A DNA stretch of 50,519 nucleotides from an uncultured Prochlorococcus sp. (GCA_902627325.1 CACOIM010000007.1:1-50519); one strand, 5' to 3'; shown: positions 1 to 9,351, counted from the first letter of the stretch. The notes: generated from the letters alone by a model not told the origin. Numbers and translations are program-made.

Positions 1-225
1 TTCCCTGACTAAATCTGAATATCCCCCTCTATTTAGAATCTCTATTTTTTCAGCTAATGATTCTTTATATTGAGCTTCTGACAGGGGAAACGACTCTTGC
101 TCTAAATATCCCCACATCATTTGAAAATACAAATAATCTTCCCTTTTAAAAAGTCTAAAATCATATTTTCTTCCCCACCTCTTAGTTAAATAATAAATTA
201 TTTCATCAATTTCCAGTGGTCTCAT
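1..225 (-). CDS. DUF3067 family protein (3' part beyond the window)
   Basis: An open minus-strand frame starts with ATG at 225 and runs off the left edge after 75 codons, so the C-terminus is missing. The product begins MRPLEIDEIIYYLTKRWG and continues with YFQMMWGYLEQESFPLSE. This closely fits the small cyanobacterial and plastid DUF3067 family, whose core has W-G-x-x-Y-D, then Q-x-M-W-x-Y-L-E-Q-x-S-F. The family has no established function that I can name. The gene is transcribed away from petC, with about 120 AT-rich bases between the two starts. Recognition is by pattern memory of the family; the reading frame itself is clear. Confidence 0.8.
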   Translation of the reverse strand, partial: MRPLEIDEIIYYLTKRWGRKYDFRLFKREDYLYFQMMWGYLEQESFPLSEAQYKESLAEKIEILNRGGYSDLVRE

Positions 226-346
226 AAATTTATAAAGATATAAAAAGTAAATTTAATTCTCAAAATATTAAAAGTAATTTCTATTATGAAGAAATTTTTT
301 GCAAATTAGATCATAATAGCTAATAAATAACAGTCCCGAGTATCGA

Positions 347-883
347 ATGACTCAACTAAGTTCCAATGATGTCCCTTCAATGGGGCGAAGGCAATTTATG
401 AATCTTTTAACATTTGGTACTGCAACTGGAGTTGCTCTAGGAGCTTTGTACCCAGTTGCAAATTACTTTATGCCTTTAAGGGCTGGGGGAAGCGGAGGAG
501 GCACCTCTGCAAAAGACGAGTTAGGTAATCCCATAACTAAAACTGGTTGGTTAGCTAGCCATCAACCAGGAGATAGAAGCTTAGTTCAAGGACTTAAAGG
601 TGATCCAACTTATATAATTGTTCAAAATGATGGTGAAATAAGTAATTTTGGGTTGAATGCAATTTGCACTCACTTAGGTTGTGTAGTTCCTTGGGATAGT
701 GGTGCAAATAAATTTATTTGCCCATGTCATGGAAGTCAATATGATACGAATGGAAAAGTTGTTAGAGGTCCAGCTCCTTTATCTCTTGCTTTAGCTCATG
801 TAGATATCGAGGAGGAAGCTGTTCTAGTTAAACAATGGAATGAAACAGATTTCAGGACAAATGAAAACCCATGGTGGGCCTAA
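347..883 (+). CDS. petC: Cytochrome b6f Rieske iron-sulfur subunit PetC
   Basis: The 178-residue protein is the Rieske subunit of cytochrome b6f. It passes electrons from plastoquinol to cytochrome f on the lumenal side of the thylakoid. The N-terminus has a twin-arginine motif (GRRQF, residues 13-17) followed by one hydrophobic segment (about 20-41) that serves as an uncleaved anchor. A glycine-rich hinge follows (AGGSGGG). The cluster-binding boxes are C107-T-H109-L-G-C112 and C125-P-C127-H128-G-S, giving 2Fe-2S ligands C107, H109, C125 and H128 and a C112-C127 disulfide. Length is normal for cyanobacterial PetC. It lies five bases before petA, the standard cyanobacterial petCA operon. Confidence 0.97.
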   Translation: MTQLSSNDVPSMGRRQFMNLLTFGTATGVALGALYPVANYFMPLRAGGSGGGTSAKDELGNPITKTGWLASHQPGDRSLVQGLKGDPTYIIVQNDGEISNFGLNAICTHLGCVVPWDSGANKFICPCHGSQYDTNGKVVRGPAPLSLALAHVDIEEEAVLVKQWNETDFRTNENPWWA

Positions 884-888
884 GAATA

Positions 889-1842
889 ATGAAAAACCTT
901 AAAAAATCTATCATGAATAAAGCAATCTCTTATTTTTGTTTTCTTTTCCTAATTTTCAACATATTTTTTAATTCAACACCATTAAACGCTTACCCATTTT
1001 GGGCGCAACAAAATTATGAGTCCCCTAGAGAGGCTACTGGCAAAATTGTATGTGCGAATTGTCATCTTGCTCAAATGCCTACTATTGCAGAAGTGCCTCA
1101 ATCAGTAGGAGCAGATAGTGTATTTAAAGCTATAGTTAAAATTCCTTATAAAAATGATTTAAAGGAAGTTGGAGCTGATGGGTCTGATGTTCCATTACAA
1201 GTTGGAGCAGTTGTAATGCTACCAGAAGGATTTAAATTAGCACCTCAAGAAAGGTGGACAGAAGAGATAAAGGAGGAGACAGAGGGAGTCTATTTTTCAA
1301 ACTACAGCGATGAGAAGGAAAATATTATTATTGTAGGACCTCTACCAGGAGATTCTAATAAAGAAATTATATTTCCTGTTCTCTCACCAAATCCATCTGT
1401 GAATAAAGAATATCATTATGGCAAATATTCAATTCATGTTGGAGCTAATAGAGGGAGGGGACAAGTTTATCCAAATGGAGATAAGAGTAATAATGCACTT
1501 TTCACTTCAAGTTCTTCTGGGAAAATAAGTCAAATAAATACTAATGAAGATGGAACTATTAGCATAAATATTAAAAATGAAAATGGGGATATTTCTACTG
1601 AAGTTTTACCAATAGGTTCGCAAATCATTGTAAGTGAGAATGATGATATTAAATCAGGCGAGGCACTCACTTCTGATCCAAATGTTGGAGGTTTTGGACA
1701 ATTAGATAAAGAAGTTGTATTACAAAGTCCTGTGAGAATTATTGGTCTAATAGCATTCTTTATAGGTGTGGGATTAACACAAATATTATTAGTTCTTAAA
1801 AAGAAACAGGTTGAAAAAGTGCAAGCAGCTGAGGGAATCTAA
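889..1842 (+). CDS. petA: Cytochrome f (apocytochrome), PetA
   Basis: Cytochrome f is the c-type heme subunit of cytochrome b6f; it reduces plastocyanin or cytochrome c6 in the thylakoid lumen. With the ATG at 889 (317 residues) there is a signal peptide with likely cleavage at A34/Y35. This leaves the mature N-terminus YPFWAQQ, whose tyrosine amine is the axial heme ligand in this family. The heme site is C55-A-N-C58-H59. A C-terminal membrane helix spans about 284-303, followed by a basic stromal tail. An in-frame ATG at 871 would overlap petC by 13 bases and adds only six residues; 889 (or 913) gives a more ordinary signal peptide. It is co-transcribed with petC by position. Confidence 0.96.
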   Translation: MKNLKKSIMNKAISYFCFLFLIFNIFFNSTPLNAYPFWAQQNYESPREATGKIVCANCHLAQMPTIAEVPQSVGADSVFKAIVKIPYKNDLKEVGADGSDVPLQVGAVVMLPEGFKLAPQERWTEEIKEETEGVYFSNYSDEKENIIIVGPLPGDSNKEIIFPVLSPNPSVNKEYHYGKYSIHVGANRGRGQVYPNGDKSNNALFTSSSSGKISQINTNEDGTISINIKNENGDISTEVLPIGSQIIVSENDDIKSGEALTSDPNVGGFGQLDKEVVLQSPVRIIGLIAFFIGVGLTQILLVLKKKQVEKVQAAEGI

Positions 1843-1857
1843 ACTAAACAGTAAATA

Positions 1858-2736
1858 ATGTATTTTCATCCTGCTTTAATACAATCACCTGGATCACAAT
1901 TAATAAATTTAGGATTCATTAGTATTAAATGGTACGGATTATTAATTGCTATATCAGTTCTATTAGGGCTTAATTTATCAAAAAAGCTTGCGCGATCTAG
2001 AGGTATTGATCCAAATTTTATTAGTGAGATCTTACCTTCTCTAGTATTAAGTTCAATAATTGGAGCTAGAGTTTATTATGTAATTTTTGAGTATCAGCAA
2101 TTTAGTGGAGATAAATTCTTTACTACTATAAAAATTCTCAATATTTATTTAAACATTCCTTCATTTTTAGCAATTTGGGAGGGAGGAATAGCAATACATG
2201 GTGCTTTATTAGGAGGATTTTTATCAATTTATTTATTTTGTAAATCAAAAAAAATCCCATTAAAAATATTTCTTGATTTATTAATGCCATCAGTTATTCT
2301 TGGCCAATCAATTGGCAGATGGGGTAATTTTTTTAATAATGAAGCTTTTGGGATCCCAACCAATTTACCATGGAAATTATTTATTCCTTCAAGCAATAGA
2401 CCTAATATTTTTGCAAACTATCAATATTTCCATCCAACATTTCTATATGAATCTCTGTGGAATTTAATAATATTTACAATATTAATTTATATATTTAATA
2501 AACAAAGTAAAGATAATTCTATTACGCCTGGATTGATAACTTCTCTGTATTTAGTAACTTATAGTTTTGGAAGATTCTGGATTGAGGGTTTACGTATTGA
2601 CTCATTGTGTTTAGGAGGTTTTCCGCCATATTGTGAAGGAGGTTTGAGAGTAGCTCAATTTGTAAGTATATTTTTATTTTCTTCTGGATTAGTATGGCTA
2701 TATTTTTTAAAATTTAAATTTAATAAAAATAATTAA
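1858..2736 (+). CDS. lgt: Prolipoprotein diacylglyceryl transferase
   Basis: Lgt moves a diacylglyceryl group from phosphatidylglycerol to the lipobox cysteine of prolipoproteins in the plasma membrane. The 292-residue product has several hydrophobic helices. It carries the family landmarks: W107-E-G-G-I-A-I-H114-G-A-L-L-G-G and the signature G149[13 protein letters not shown]162. Near the C-terminus, [12 protein letters not shown] and an extra cysteine pair (CLGG, YCEGG) are seen; the cysteines are typical of picocyanobacterial copies as far as I recall. It follows petA by 15 bases and precedes cobM by 3, so it is probably read in the same run. At least two likely substrates in this window carry lipoboxes (near 21.6 and 23.9 kb). 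Confidence 0.96.
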   Translation: MYFHPALIQSPGSQLINLGFISIKWYGLLIAISVLLGLNLSKKLARSRGIDPNFISEILPSLVLSSIIGARVYYVIFEYQQFSGDKFFTTIKILNIYLNIPSFLAIWEGGIAIHGALLGGFLSIYLFCKSKKIPLKIFLDLLMPSVILGQSIGRWGNFFNNEAFGIPTNLPWKLFIPSSNRPNIFANYQYFHPTFLYESLWNLIIFTILIYIFNKQSKDNSITPGLITSLYLVTYSFGRFWIEGLRIDSLCLGGFPPYCEGGLRVAQFVSIFLFSSGLVWLYFLKFKFNKNN

Positions 2737-2739
2737 ATT

Positions 2740-3510
2740 ATGGAACGAAAAATATCATTTATTGGAGTTGGTCCTGGAGATCCAGACTTACTTACTGTAA
2801 AAGCCATGAAAGAAATAGAGTCTGCTGAAGTCATATTCTGGACCGATTCGTTAATTCCTGAAAAGATTATAAGTTTATCAAACAAAAATACTGAAAGATT
2901 TAAAACAAGCAGTATGAATTTAGAACAGATAATGCGACTAATGATAAGTAAATATAAAGAAGGGAAAAAAGTTATTAGATTGCATGATGGAGATCCTTGT
3001 TTATTTGGCGCTATCAATGAACAGATAAGAATACTGAAGAAAGATAATATAAAAGCTGAAGTAATTCCAGGGATAAGCGCTTTTCAAATAACAGCTGCAT
3101 ATCATCAGGCAGAACTGACTGTTCCAGATATAACCCAAACAATTATTTTATCAAGATATAAAGGGCGAACTGGGATGCCAGAAAGAGAGTCGCTAAAAAA
3201 CTTAGCCAAATTAAAATCATCATTATGTCTTTATCTTAGTGCCAGGCATGTGGCTATTACTCAAAAAACTTTGTTGGAGTTTTATGATCCTCTTACTAAA
3301 GTTATTGTTGGGCATAGAGTCTCTTGGGATGATGGCTGGACAGAAATAATAAATTTAAAAGATATGGAAATGTTCTCAAACAAAAAAAACCTTATTAGGA
3401 CAACAATTTATATAATCAGCCCAGCATTAGATCAGTTAAATAAAACTTCTAACTTATATAATCCAAATTATCAACACCTATTTAGAAACTTTAATAAATT
3501 TGAAGATTAA
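2740..3510 (+). CDS. cobM: Precorrin-4 C11-methyltransferase
   Basis: CobM/CbiF transfers a methyl group from SAM to C11 of precorrin-4 (or cobalt-precorrin-4) in corrin ring synthesis. The 256-residue protein starts with the tetrapyrrole methylase motif VGPGDPDLLTVKA (residues 10-22). It has RLHDGDPCLFGA in the middle, the usual second glycine-aspartate loop, and PGISAFQITAA, a CobM/CbiF hallmark. Length is normal. It starts three bases after lgt. It belongs to the same pathway as the CobT-like gene at 21.6-22.8 kb, consistent with cobamide synthesis by this organism. Whether it acts on the cobalt-free or cobalt-bound substrate cannot be told from sequence. Confidence 0.95.
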   Translation: MERKISFIGVGPGDPDLLTVKAMKEIESAEVIFWTDSLIPEKIISLSNKNTERFKTSSMNLEQIMRLMISKYKEGKKVIRLHDGDPCLFGAINEQIRILKKDNIKAEVIPGISAFQITAAYHQAELTVPDITQTIILSRYKGRTGMPERESLKNLAKLKSSLCLYLSARHVAITQKTLLEFYDPLTKVIVGHRVSWDDGWTEIINLKDMEMFSNKKNLIRTTIYIISPALDQLNKTSNLYNPNYQHLFRNFNKFED

Positions 3511-3533
3511 ATATGTTCTAAATTTATGTGAAG

Positions 3534-3561
3534 TTGATAGTTAAAAATTTATGAGTATAAT
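3534..3561 (+). promoter_or_regulatory. Sigma70-type promoter of the HTH membrane protein gene
   Basis: A -35 box TTGATA (3534-3539), a 16-base spacer and a perfect -10 box TATAAT (3556-3561) lie just upstream of the GTG start at 3579. The predicted transcript would start near 3568, giving a leader of about 11 bases. This supports 3579 as the translation start and separates this gene from the petC-cobM run. Confidence 0.6.
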
Positions 3562-3578
3562 TAAAAAAAATTCTGTAA

Positions 3579-4043
3579 GTGGAAAAAATAAACAGACATA
3601 CTAATGAAGACACTTCTTTGAGAAAGATAGGTAGCATAATAAAAGAAGCGAGACTTAGTAAAAATAAATCAGTTAACGATCTAGCTACAAACTTAAAAAT
3701 TAGTGAACAACAACTGAAAGCTATAGAAGAAGGAAGAGATGATTTATTACCAGAAAAAGTTTTTGTAAAGGCCATGATAAAAAGAATCTCAGAAAAACTT
3801 AAAATCGACATTAATGACCTGATGAACGAATTCAATAATAAAAAAGAACAAATTAAAATTGAAGAAATTGTGGAAGATGTTCAAACAAAAGTAAAGCTAA
3901 AGAATTCATTTACTTTAATTTTTATTTTTAATATTTTCATTTCAGGTTTAATAGGTTTTCTAGCATCTTCATATATTTATAATTTATTTTCAAATATTAA
4001 TAATGGATCTGATACAAAAAATCTAATTAAAGATATTAAATAA
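3579..4043 (+). CDS. RodZ-like membrane helix-turn-helix protein
   Basis: The 154-residue protein has an N-terminal helix-turn-helix of the Xre/RodZ type (about 13-70; IGSIIKEARLSKNKSVNDLA, then an EEGRDDLLPEKVF motif like the RodZ EEGRFEALPGRTF stretch). A short charged linker and one membrane segment (about 110-136) follow. In RodZ, the HTH binds MreB in the cytoplasm and the extracytoplasmic part contacts the elongasome; here the part beyond the membrane is only about 18 residues. It could be a minimal RodZ or another membrane-bound regulator. The start is a GTG supported by the promoter just upstream; no good Shine-Dalgarno site is seen. Its end overlaps the 3' end of ppx by 8 bases (tail to tail). 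Confidence 0.8.
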   Translation: MEKINRHTNEDTSLRKIGSIIKEARLSKNKSVNDLATNLKISEQQLKAIEEGRDDLLPEKVFVKAMIKRISEKLKIDINDLMNEFNNKKEQIKIEEIVEDVQTKVKLKNSFTLIFIFNIFISGLIGFLASSYIYNLFSNINNGSDTKNLIKDIK

Positions 4044-5625
4044 CTTTTAATTCTAAACCTTTGATTTCTTTCAAAATCTGACTGCAAGATCTCAAACTCC
4101 ACTCCTCTAAGAGAGGTTGATTATTTGAATTGGCTGAAATTAACTTAAATAGAATTTGATTATTAGAAATTTTAAGATCGACTTTTAATATCTCAGAGTT
4201 TGGTCTTTTATCTAGAGACGAAGCTAATCTTAAGATTAGAGCCATATCTAGAGCAATTTCTTTCTCTTCTTTAGAAATTAGAATTTGCCAAGATTCATGT
4301 CTCTTCTTGGGAAGTGTTTTTCTGTGATACCTAGCTATTGCTGCAATTATATTTTTTTCAGATAAAGAATAACCTAATAATTCACAATTTCTAATCAAAT
4401 ACCAAGAATGTTTATGATAAGCATTTAAATTAATTTGTTTACCAGTATTACAAAGAAAACATGCTGCCCACAAAAGATTTCTTCCTTTATTTTTTAAGTC
4501 ATTATGCAAAACATTTCTTGTTTGGTCATGAATTTGAAGAGCAAGAGATGCAACTCTTTCAGCTCTTACTTTATCAACTGAAAATTTATCCGCCTGATGC
4601 ATTACTGTAGTTTTACGAATATTACTTTGCAAACTAAATCTACTAGTTAACATTCCTTTCCTAATCATCCAATCAATAACTAAGCCCTCTCTTAAGGCTC
4701 TCTCACTTATTGTTAATTCAGAAATATTTAACATCTCCATAGATGTATTTAAAATCAAACCTCCTGGAATTATAATTTCAGATCTTCTTTCACTTAATGA
4801 TGGGATTTTACGAAGATCTAAAGGCGTCAATTTAATTAACTTTGAAAGCAATGCATCTAAGTTAGACTTATAAAATTTATAACCATGCATTTTTTGTTTT
4901 GGTTCACCCAACTCAGATGAAATTAAATTTCCTAAAGCTATCGCAGTTCCACTTGTTGCTATCATCGAAACTGATTCATTTTTAACTAACCTCCTTTTGA
5001 TTTTGCCAATAGAGGGTTCTAGTGAACCTTGAATAAATGTTTTTATAAAATCAAGTCTATTTGAAGTTAATGGCTCTCCTTGAAAAAAATCATTTTTAAG
5101 TCTGACCGCACCAATTCTTGAGCTTGTTAAGGCGCGAGTATCTTCACTATTAGCAAGTATTAATTCTGTAGATCCTCCACCAATATCTAAAATAATGTGG
5201 GATTTATTTTCTAAGGACATTCCAGATAAAACGCCAAGATATATGAGACGAGCCTCTTCGGCACCACTTATCAATTCAATTTCAATTCCTATATTTTCAC
5301 TAACTCTTGTAATTAAATCTATTCCATTTGGAGACTCTCTAACAGCACTAGTTGCAGCAGTTAAAATTTTTGAGACTCTATAACTAATACAATATTCTTT
5401 AAATCTTTTTAAGGTCTCAATTACTCTCTCTATTGCCTCTTCTGTCAAATTACCATCATCATCTCTTTCTCCAAGTCTAGTAGTTGATTTCTCAGTAAAT
5501 TTAATAGTGAAAGATTTTAAATCTGAATTAATTTGAGCTATTAAAAGATGTGTTGAATTTGTCCCTATATCAATTGAAGCTACACAAAGATCTTTATTAA
5601 TAATATTAATTGAATTATTTTGCAT
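4036..5625 (-). CDS. ppx: Ppx/GppA family exopolyphosphatase
   Basis: The enzyme removes terminal phosphate from polyphosphate (Ppx) or hydrolyses pppGpp (GppA). The 529-residue product has the actin-like ATPase fold motifs: phosphate-1 loop D19-I-G-T-N-S-T-H, the GAEEAR segment at 121-126, and phosphate-2 loop D147-I-G-G-G-S-T-E154. The C-terminal half (about 330-529) looks like the HD-type helical domain of long Ppx proteins (KFSVDKVRAERVASLALQIHDQ), with HKHSWYLI and ARYHRKTLPKKRHESW. The length matches Ppx rather than short GppA-like proteins, but the two functions are hard to tell apart. The start is ATG at 5625. In a phosphate-poor ocean setting, polyphosphate turnover is a plausible role. 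Confidence 0.92.
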   Translation of the reverse strand: MQNNSINIINKDLCVASIDIGTNSTHLLIAQINSDLKSFTIKFTEKSTTRLGERDDDGNLTEEAIERVIETLKRFKEYCISYRVSKILTAATSAVRESPNGIDLITRVSENIGIEIELISGAEEARLIYLGVLSGMSLENKSHIILDIGGGSTELILANSEDTRALTSSRIGAVRLKNDFFQGEPLTSNRLDFIKTFIQGSLEPSIGKIKRRLVKNESVSMIATSGTAIALGNLISSELGEPKQKMHGYKFYKSNLDALLSKLIKLTPLDLRKIPSLSERRSEIIIPGGLILNTSMEMLNISELTISERALREGLVIDWMIRKGMLTSRFSLQSNIRKTTVMHQADKFSVDKVRAERVASLALQIHDQTRNVLHNDLKNKGRNLLWAACFLCNTGKQINLNAYHKHSWYLIRNCELLGYSLSEKNIIAAIARYHRKTLPKKRHESWQILISKEEKEIALDMALILRLASSLDKRPNSEILKVDLKISNNQILFKLISANSNNQPLLEEWSLRSCSQILKEIKGLELKVI

Positions 5626-5747
5626 TATCTTATAATTTTTAATCCCTAAAGATAATCAACACAATAGATAATATACTTAAGGTTGTTTATTTATTTTTTA
5701 ATTAACCTTATCTAGGCAAATTATTTAAACTTATGAAATAAAATTTC

Positions 5748-6632
5748 GTGTTTTTTCAAGAACTTAAAACATATTTACAGCCAATTTTTTCAATATTACG
5801 CTGGAATAAACCAACCGGAAGATTAATCTTACTGATTCCAGCAGGCTGGAGTCTGTGGTTAACTCCAGATAATAGTCCCAATTTTTATTTAATAATAAAA
5901 ATTTTATTTGGAGGATTATTTGTAAGTGGTTTTGGTTGTGTCGCTAATGATATTTGGGATAAAGATATTGATAAAAAAGTTTTAAGGACAAAAAATAGAC
6001 CTTTAGCTGCTAATAAACTTAAAACAAAATATGCATATCTTATTCTTTTTTTATTTTTATTAGGAAGTTTTTTGATAACCCTTTCTTTACCAGAGAATGG
6101 AAGATTTCTTTCAATCATTTTATCCTTAGTAGCATTACCATTAATCTTGATTTATCCATCTGCGAAAAGATGGTTTAAATTTCCACAAGCAATTTTATCC
6201 ATTTGTTGGGGCTTTTCGGTTTTGATACCATGGGCAGCACATGAAGGGAATTTAAATAGTCCTGTTTTATTTTTTTGTTGGCTAGGAACAGTATTTTGGA
6301 CATTTGGATTTGATACCGTATATGCCTTGGCTGACATAGAATATGATAAAAAAATTGGTATCAATAGTTCTGCTATTAATTTAGGATCACATACCAAAAC
6401 AACAATACAAATTTGTTATTTAATAGCTTCAGGCTCTTTAGCTATTTGTTCAATTTTGAGTCAATTAGGTATTATTTTTTGGCCAATTTGGTTTATTACT
6501 TCAATTCTTATGCAAAAAGATGTAAGAAAAATATTTAAAAACGAAGATTTATCACTAAATAAAATCAGCAGCCATTTCAAGAATCAAGTGATTTATGGGA
6601 CTCTTATCTTAATTGGAATAATAATTGGATAA
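5748..6632 (+). CDS. ubiA: 4-hydroxybenzoate polyprenyltransferase (UbiA family, plastoquinone pathway)
   Basis: This UbiA-family membrane enzyme attaches a polyprenyl chain to 4-hydroxybenzoate, the first membrane step of cyanobacterial plastoquinone synthesis. The 294-residue product has many hydrophobic helices and both aspartate-rich motifs: N67-D68-I-W-D71-K-D-I-D75 and D189-T-V-Y-A-L-A-D196-I-E-Y-D200. RPTGRLILLIPAGWSLW near the N-terminus (here KPTGRL, residues 21-26) is typical of UbiA and separates it from ChlG (32.0 kb) and CtaB (13.1 kb), the other two UbiA-fold proteins in the window. The start is GTG at 5748; no in-frame ATG lies nearby. It diverges from ppx. Confidence 0.93.
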   Translation: MFFQELKTYLQPIFSILRWNKPTGRLILLIPAGWSLWLTPDNSPNFYLIIKILFGGLFVSGFGCVANDIWDKDIDKKVLRTKNRPLAANKLKTKYAYLILFLFLLGSFLITLSLPENGRFLSIILSLVALPLILIYPSAKRWFKFPQAILSICWGFSVLIPWAAHEGNLNSPVLFFCWLGTVFWTFGFDTVYALADIEYDKKIGINSSAINLGSHTKTTIQICYLIASGSLAICSILSQLGIIFWPIWFITSILMQKDVRKIFKNEDLSLNKISSHFKNQVIYGTLILIGIIIG

Positions 6633-6644
6633 AATTTTTGAGAA

Positions 6645-7502
6645 ATGATTTATAAATTAAAACAAGGAAATATTGTAAAAGTAATAGCTCCAAGTTCATA
6701 TGTGGAAGATGAAAAAGAATTCTTTACTGGAATCGAGATCATTAAAAATTGGGGACTAAATGTTAAATTTAATAATTTAACCAATAGAAAATCTGGATAC
6801 TTCGCAGGTAACGATAATACAAGATTTGCCGAAATTGAAAGAGCACAGGATAGTGAACTTATTATTTGTGCAAAAGGAGGATGGGGGGCATCTAGAATAT
6901 TAGAAAAATCCCCAAAATGGAAAGATAGGTGGTTATTAGGTTTCTCTGATAATTGTTCATTATTACTATCAAAATATTCGAAGGGTTCATTTGGATCAAT
7001 TCATGGCCCTACTATTTCAACTTTATCAAAAGAGCCTAATTGGAGTATTAACAGATTAAGAACCTTCCTTTTTGAAGGTTATTTAGGAGATATTATTGGC
7101 AACCCTCTAAAAAAAGGAATCGCTGAAGGAGAACTTTTAATTTCTAATTTAACAATTTTTTGCTTTTTGATTGGGACTAATGATATGCCTAATTGTGAGG
7201 GAAAAATTATAATTTTTGAGGACGTAAACGAAGACATTTATAAAATTGATAGGATGTTTACTTACATAAGAATGACACAGGTACTAAAAAATATAGTCGG
7301 GATAGGTTTTGGTAATTTTTTTGATCCGAAAAGAACAGATAAAATAGAATTATTAGAAAATCTAATTTTTGATAGATTCGCAGAATTTAATATCCCAATA
7401 ATTTCTAATCTTCCTGTAGGCCACTTAAAAGGTAATGCTTGCCTTCCTTATGGATATAGCGGGATATTGAATGGAAATATCGGTAAATTATCCATTAATT
7501 AA
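6645..7502 (+). CDS. LD-carboxypeptidase (peptidase family S66)
   Basis: S66 enzymes cut the L,D bond in murein tetrapeptides (LdcA, cytoplasmic recycling) or detoxify microcin C-type compounds (MccF). The 285-residue protein shows the expected triad: S101 in LLGFSDNCSL, E192 in IIFEDVNEDIYKIDRM and H260 in LPVGHLKGN. The N-terminal IAPSS motif (14-18) and CAKGGWGASR (75-84) also fit the family. MccF and LdcA cannot be separated with certainty by eye; murein recycling is the simpler guess next to cell wall genes elsewhere in the window. It begins 12 bases after ubiA, and its end overlaps ispD tail to tail by 4 bases. Confidence 0.9.
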   Translation: MIYKLKQGNIVKVIAPSSYVEDEKEFFTGIEIIKNWGLNVKFNNLTNRKSGYFAGNDNTRFAEIERAQDSELIICAKGGWGASRILEKSPKWKDRWLLGFSDNCSLLLSKYSKGSFGSIHGPTISTLSKEPNWSINRLRTFLFEGYLGDIIGNPLKKGIAEGELLISNLTIFCFLIGTNDMPNCEGKIIIFEDVNEDIYKIDRMFTYIRMTQVLKNIVGIGFGNFFDPKRTDKIELLENLIFDRFAEFNIPIISNLPVGHLKGNACLPYGYSGILNGNIGKLSIN

Positions 7503-8170
7503 CTATTACTTAAAAATAAACTTGCAATCTTTAAATCAATTGGATTTGTTATTTTAATATTAGTTGAATTACCTTCAATGATTTTTACTGGCCATTTTAG
7601 AAGTTCAAATAATGAAGCATCATCTGTGACATTCCAATTATTTTCTTTCGCCTTTTGATGAGCCTTTTTTAATTGTGTTACTAAAAATCCTTGAGGAGTC
7701 TGCGCTGACCATAAAAAGTTGCGATTTGGAGTCTCCTTAATAATTCTATTTTCATTAACGACCTTTATTGTATCGGTAACTTTTAAAGCTAATATTACTG
7801 CATCATTTTCTTCTAATTCATTAAAACATTTATCTATTAATTCAGGTTTAATTAAACATCTTGCACCATCATGAATGAGAACTTTCATTGCATTGTTAGG
7901 GAGATTATTTACGCCATTTCTCACTGATTCCTGTCTTGTATTTCCACCATTAATCCAGTGTATTTTATTTGAGAATTCCTTAATTGAATTTATAATTTCA
8001 GACTTATCGTAAGGTTGCCCAATAATACCAACCCAACTTACTTTTTCAGATAAAAAGACTGCTTTAAGTGTCCAATATAAAATTGACTCGCCATTAAGGT
8101 TCAGAAGTAACTTATTTTTTCCAGCCTTCATTCTACTACCACTGCCTGCTGCTGGAATTAGTAAATGCAA
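7499..8170 (-). CDS. ispD: 2-C-methyl-D-erythritol 4-phosphate cytidylyltransferase
   Basis: IspD couples MEP with CTP to form CDP-ME in the plastid-type isoprenoid pathway that feeds chlorophyll, carotenoids and quinones. The 223-residue product starts with the nucleotide-binding loop PAAGSGSRMKAGKNK (6-20) and carries HDGARCLI, KVTDTIK, and LWSAQTPQGF, all hallmarks of IspD. Length is normal. The start codon appears to be TTG at 8170; the glycine-rich loop begins at residue 7, so little can be missing. It is a single minus-strand gene between LD-carboxypeptidase and fabG. Confidence 0.95.
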   Translation of the reverse strand: MHLLIPAAGSGSRMKAGKNKLLLNLNGESILYWTLKAVFLSEKVSWVGIIGQPYDKSEIINSIKEFSNKIHWINGGNTRQESVRNGVNNLPNNAMKVLIHDGARCLIKPELIDKCFNELEENDAVILALKVTDTIKVVNENRIIKETPNRNFLWSAQTPQGFLVTQLKKAHQKAKENNWNVTDDASLFELLKWPVKIIEGNSTNIKITNPIDLKIASLFLSNS

Positions 8171-8262
8171 AATAATAAAGTCCCTATATTCTAGATAATT
8201 ATAAATAAAACATTAATGTTTGCACAATTAGTACTACGATCTAAATTGATAATAAAATCAAA

Positions 8263-9012
8263 ATGACTCAAAATAAAATACTGTCAGGTAAAGTTGCTTT
8301 AGTCACTGGAGCGAGCAGAGGTATAGGTAAAGCAATTGCTATGTCTCTTGGCGGATTAGGTGCTGAAGTTATTGTGAATTACGCTGCATCAGAAGCTTCA
8401 GCAGAAGAAGTTACGAAATCAATTAATGATAAAGGAGGTAACTCTTACAAATTAAAATTCGATGTGTCTGATGAAGAGTCTGTTAATAATGGCATAAATC
8501 AAATCATTAGAGATAGTGGAAAGATTGATATTCTTATAAATAACGCTGGCATTACAAGAGATGGGCTTTTAATGAGAATGAAAGCATCTCAATGGGATGA
8601 GGTATTAAATACAAATTTAAAAGGTGTTTTTCTATGTACAAAAAATGTATCTAAATTTATGATGAAAGAACGAAGTGGAAAAATTGTCAATATCACTTCA
8701 ATTGTTGGTTTGATAGGTAATCCTGGACAAGCTAATTATGCAGCTTCTAAAGCAGGTGTTATTGGATTTACTAAAACTTGTGCTAAAGAATTTGCGTCGA
8801 GAGGAATAAAAGTAAATGCTATAGCCCCAGGCTTTATTGAAACAGAAATGACAGAAAACTTAAGAACTGATGATCTATTGAAAATGATACCTTTGGGTAA
8901 ACTAGGATCAGCTGATCAAATTGCAAGTTTGGTTAATTTTTTAGTTTCAAGTGATGCAAGTGAATATATTACTGGGCAAACGATAAGTATAGATGGAGGT
9001 ATGAATATATAA
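8263..9012 (+). CDS. fabG: 3-oxoacyl-[acyl-carrier-protein] reductase
   Basis: FabG reduces 3-oxoacyl-ACP with NADPH in each cycle of fatty acid synthesis. The 249-residue SDR protein has T15-G-A-S-R-G-I-G22 for the cofactor, LINNAGITRDGLL (91-103) and the catalytic set N118, S146, Y159 and K163 (NYAASKAG). The R19 and NYAAS features favour NADPH. SDRs are many, but overall similarity to FabG (NTNLKGVFLCTK, IAPGFIETEMT, ITGQTISIDGGM) is strong. It stands alone, converging with the small membrane protein gene that ends at 9041. Confidence 0.95.
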   Translation: MTQNKILSGKVALVTGASRGIGKAIAMSLGGLGAEVIVNYAASEASAEEVTKSINDKGGNSYKLKFDVSDEESVNNGINQIIRDSGKIDILINNAGITRDGLLMRMKASQWDEVLNTNLKGVFLCTKNVSKFMMKERSGKIVNITSIVGLIGNPGQANYAASKAGVIGFTKTCAKEFASRGIKVNAIAPGFIETEMTENLRTDDLLKMIPLGKLGSADQIASLVNFLVSSDASEYITGQTISIDGGMNI

Positions 9013-9040
9013 ATATTGCTTGATTTCATGTATTGAGCAA

Positions 9041-9220
9041 CTAGGTACTTTCATACGGTTGGCCTAATTCATCTCTTAATCTCCTAATCCTCTGCAAAAG
9101 CTTTAATCTTCTACTTCTTGCTGTTAATGTAAGAAAAAATCTTAATGGAAAATATACTAAGGTCATTGTAGCTGCGAGAGTTGCAGTTAATGTAAAAATA
9201 AAATTTCCCGTATCTTCCAT
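9041..9220 (-). CDS. Small membrane protein of unknown function (59 aa)
   Basis: A minus-strand frame of 60 codons runs from ATG at 9220 to TAG at 9041. The product starts MEDTGNFIFTLTATLA and has one membrane segment (about 8-31: FIFTLTATLAATMTLVYFPLRFF). A very basic stretch follows (ARSRRLKLLQRIRRLRDE, about 34-51) and then a short tail GQPYEST. A single membrane helix followed by a basic amphipathic helix suggests a thylakoid or plasma membrane protein with its tail in the cytoplasm. I recognise no family. It fills most of the fabG-groEL gap, is oriented oppositely to both, and its composition is clearly protein-like rather than random AT-rich sequence. Confidence 0.72.
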   Translation of the reverse strand: MEDTGNFIFTLTATLAATMTLVYFPLRFFLTLTARSRRLKLLQRIRRLRDELGQPYEST

Positions 9221-9351
9221 AATTTAAAGATACTATTTTTTTGACTAAATGTGGATATAAATATCAACAAATTCGGCTTTCCCCACTTAAGTCCATAATA
9301 TAAAGCATAATTTCTATGGGAAATTAGAATAGATATAGAAATTAGTAAAAA

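Noticed and set aside
871-888. Upstream ATG of petA at 871
   Set aside because: It sits inside petC and only adds six residues before an ordinary signal peptide start at 889.
9014-9043. TTGCT...AGCAA inverted repeat after fabG as a terminator
   Set aside because: Only five pairs with a large loop and no T-run; too weak to call.
9221-9351. Possible CIRCE element before groEL
   Set aside because: No TTAGCACTC-N9-GAGTGCTAA inverted repeat or near match is present.
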